A stretch of DNA of 63,255 nucleotides from Pantoea conspicua (lineage in GTDB: Bacteria; Pseudomonadota; Gammaproteobacteria; Enterobacterales; Enterobacteriaceae). The position numbers were made by a program, and so were the translations under genes. How positions within the stretch are numbered: the stretch's first letter is position 1; each line of letters begins with the position of its first letter. This document shows, in pieces, positions 62,397-63,255 of the stretch. Below the pieces are notes generated by a model that was given only the letters and a program-made list of their open reading frames with translations, ran no database searches and had not been told where the DNA came from. The DNA lies in the NCBI RefSeq assembly GCF_002095315.1, contig NZ_MLFN01000018.1, positions 1-63,255 of the forward strand, written 5' to 3'.

Positions 62397-63255
62397 ATGA
62401 ACAGAGAAAATAAGCTGCTGCTGGCGGCGCTGGTGCTGGCCGGACTAAACATGCGACCGCTGATGACCTCGGTCAGCCCGCTGCTGGAGCAGCTGCGACA
62501 GAACATTGGCCTGTCGCCACTGGCGGCGTCGCTGTTGCCTGCGGTGCCGATGATGATGATGGGCGCAATTGCGCTGACCAGCGCCCGGCTGATGCAGCGA
62601 TTTTCGGTGCGTAACCTTTTACTGGGCGGGTTGTTTCTGCTGCTGCTGGCGCTGGTGAGCCGACTGTTTGTCAGCGACGGCCGCTGGCTGGTGCTCAGCA
62701 CGATACCGGGCGGAGCGGGGATTGGCGTGGTGCAGATGGCGATGCCGGGTCTGATCCGTCAGCGCTTCAGCCGTCAGAGCGCGCCGGTGACCGGCCTGTG
62801 GGCGGGCGCGCTAATGGGAGGCGGCGGGATCGGCGCGGCGCTGACGCCGTGGCTGAATGCGCATTCGGCTGGCAGGGCGCGCTGAGCAGCTGGACGCTGC
62901 CGGTGGTGCTGGCGCTGCTGCTGTGGCTGTTTATTCCGACCGCACCACCGGTAAAAGCGGCGGCGGTGGTGCTGCCTGCGTTATGGCGTAAAACCCGCGC
63001 CTGGACGCTGGCGCTGAGCTTCGGGCTGGTGAACGGCGGCTATGCGATCTGCGTCGCCTGGCTGCCGGATTTCTATCATCAGCTGGGCTGGAGCGCGCAA
63101 GCTGGCGGCTCGCTGCTGGGCATGATGATCGGTTGTCAGGTGGCAGGCGCACTGCTGCTGCCGCTGCTGGCACGCGGCAGCGATCGCCGGCCGCTGCTGT
63201 TGCTGACCCTGGCACTGCAGCTGTGCGGGATGCTCGGTTTCCTGCTGGCACCGCA
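62397..63255 (+). pseudogene. CynX/NimT-type MFS transporter, frameshifted and cut by the window edge
   Basis: The first 160 codons give MFS helices (LLLAALVLAGLNMRPLMTSV, LWAGALMGGGGIGAALTPWLNAH). At 62864-62865 the frame breaks; adding one T restores NAHFGWQGALSSWTLPVVLALLLWLF and an uninterrupted frame (VNGGYAICVAWLPDFYHQLGW, GMMIGCQVAGALLLPLL) to the right edge. As written it stops at 62885. The family exports or imports small anions such as cyanate or nitroimidazole; substrate unknown. The missing C terminus is outside the window. Confidence 0.85.

Overview
The window reads as a chromosomal segment of an enterobacterium close to Pantoea/Erwinia (Erwiniaceae). The backbone follows the order of E. 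coli K-12 around minutes 5 to 6: yafC, yafD, mltD, gloB, yafS, rnhA, dnaQ, tRNA-Asp, then yafV, fadE, gmhA, yafJ, yafK, dinB, pepD, gpt, frsA, crl, phoE, proB, proA, tRNA-Thr(CGT). Species assignment is inference from gene order and protein similarity judged by eye.

Four blocks are inserted into that backbone. (1) 6.7-21.8 kb is a purine-ring (allantoin/allantoate/oxalurate) catabolic island of the Klebsiella hpx type: NCS1 permease, GntR regulator HpxS, allantoin racemase HpxA, allantoinase PuuE/HpxB, the hpxWXYZ operon, RpiR regulator HpxU, and a long operon with an ABC importer, HpxJ, HpxK, HpxQ and HpxT. Three good sigma-54 promoters, one perfect NtrC enhancer and paired GntR-type palindromes point to nitrogen control. 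No urate oxidase or xanthine hydroxylase lies in the window. (2) 21.8-28.5 kb joins YafV (omega-amidase) and YbdL (aminotransferase) to the methionine salvage genes mtnBCD, mtnA and mtnK. MetJ-type boxes precede ybdL and lie between mtnA and mtnK, which ties the last transamination step to the cycle. Three tandem ERIC elements lie between ybdL and mtnB, and a 603-bp imperfect palindrome sits between mtnK and fadE. (3) 35.5-39.1 kb is a sugar-type ABC importer with no local regulator. (4) 47.6-52.4 kb, between proA and tRNA-Thr, is a compact phage-derived module: a LexA-like self-cleaving repressor, two small unknown ORFs, endolysin, holin, inner and outer spanins and a tailspike-like beta-helix depolymerase. 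It has no integrase, replication, capsid or tail-tube genes. A shared 15-bp palindrome overlaps the repressor start and recurs upstream of the lysis genes. This is the best candidate for an undescribed system, possibly a DNA-damage-triggered lysis/depolymerase release cassette.

Downstream of tRNA-Thr come an Ivy-type lysozyme inhibitor, a CspC/E cold-shock protein followed by a YmcF/YnfQ-like zinc-ribbon microprotein with an ATT start, then a chemotaxis stretch (methyl-accepting protein, a 43-residue membrane protein, CheV), a YgiW-type OB-fold protein, dbpA, a YmgB/AriR-like protein, a Tat-exported amidohydrolase, a LysR regulator and a CynX-type MFS transporter cut by the window edge.

Three genes that are otherwise well conserved (mltD, gpt, cynX-like) each carry a single-base indel in a homopolymer. 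Sequencing error is at least as likely as real gene loss, and this should be kept in mind when using the window.
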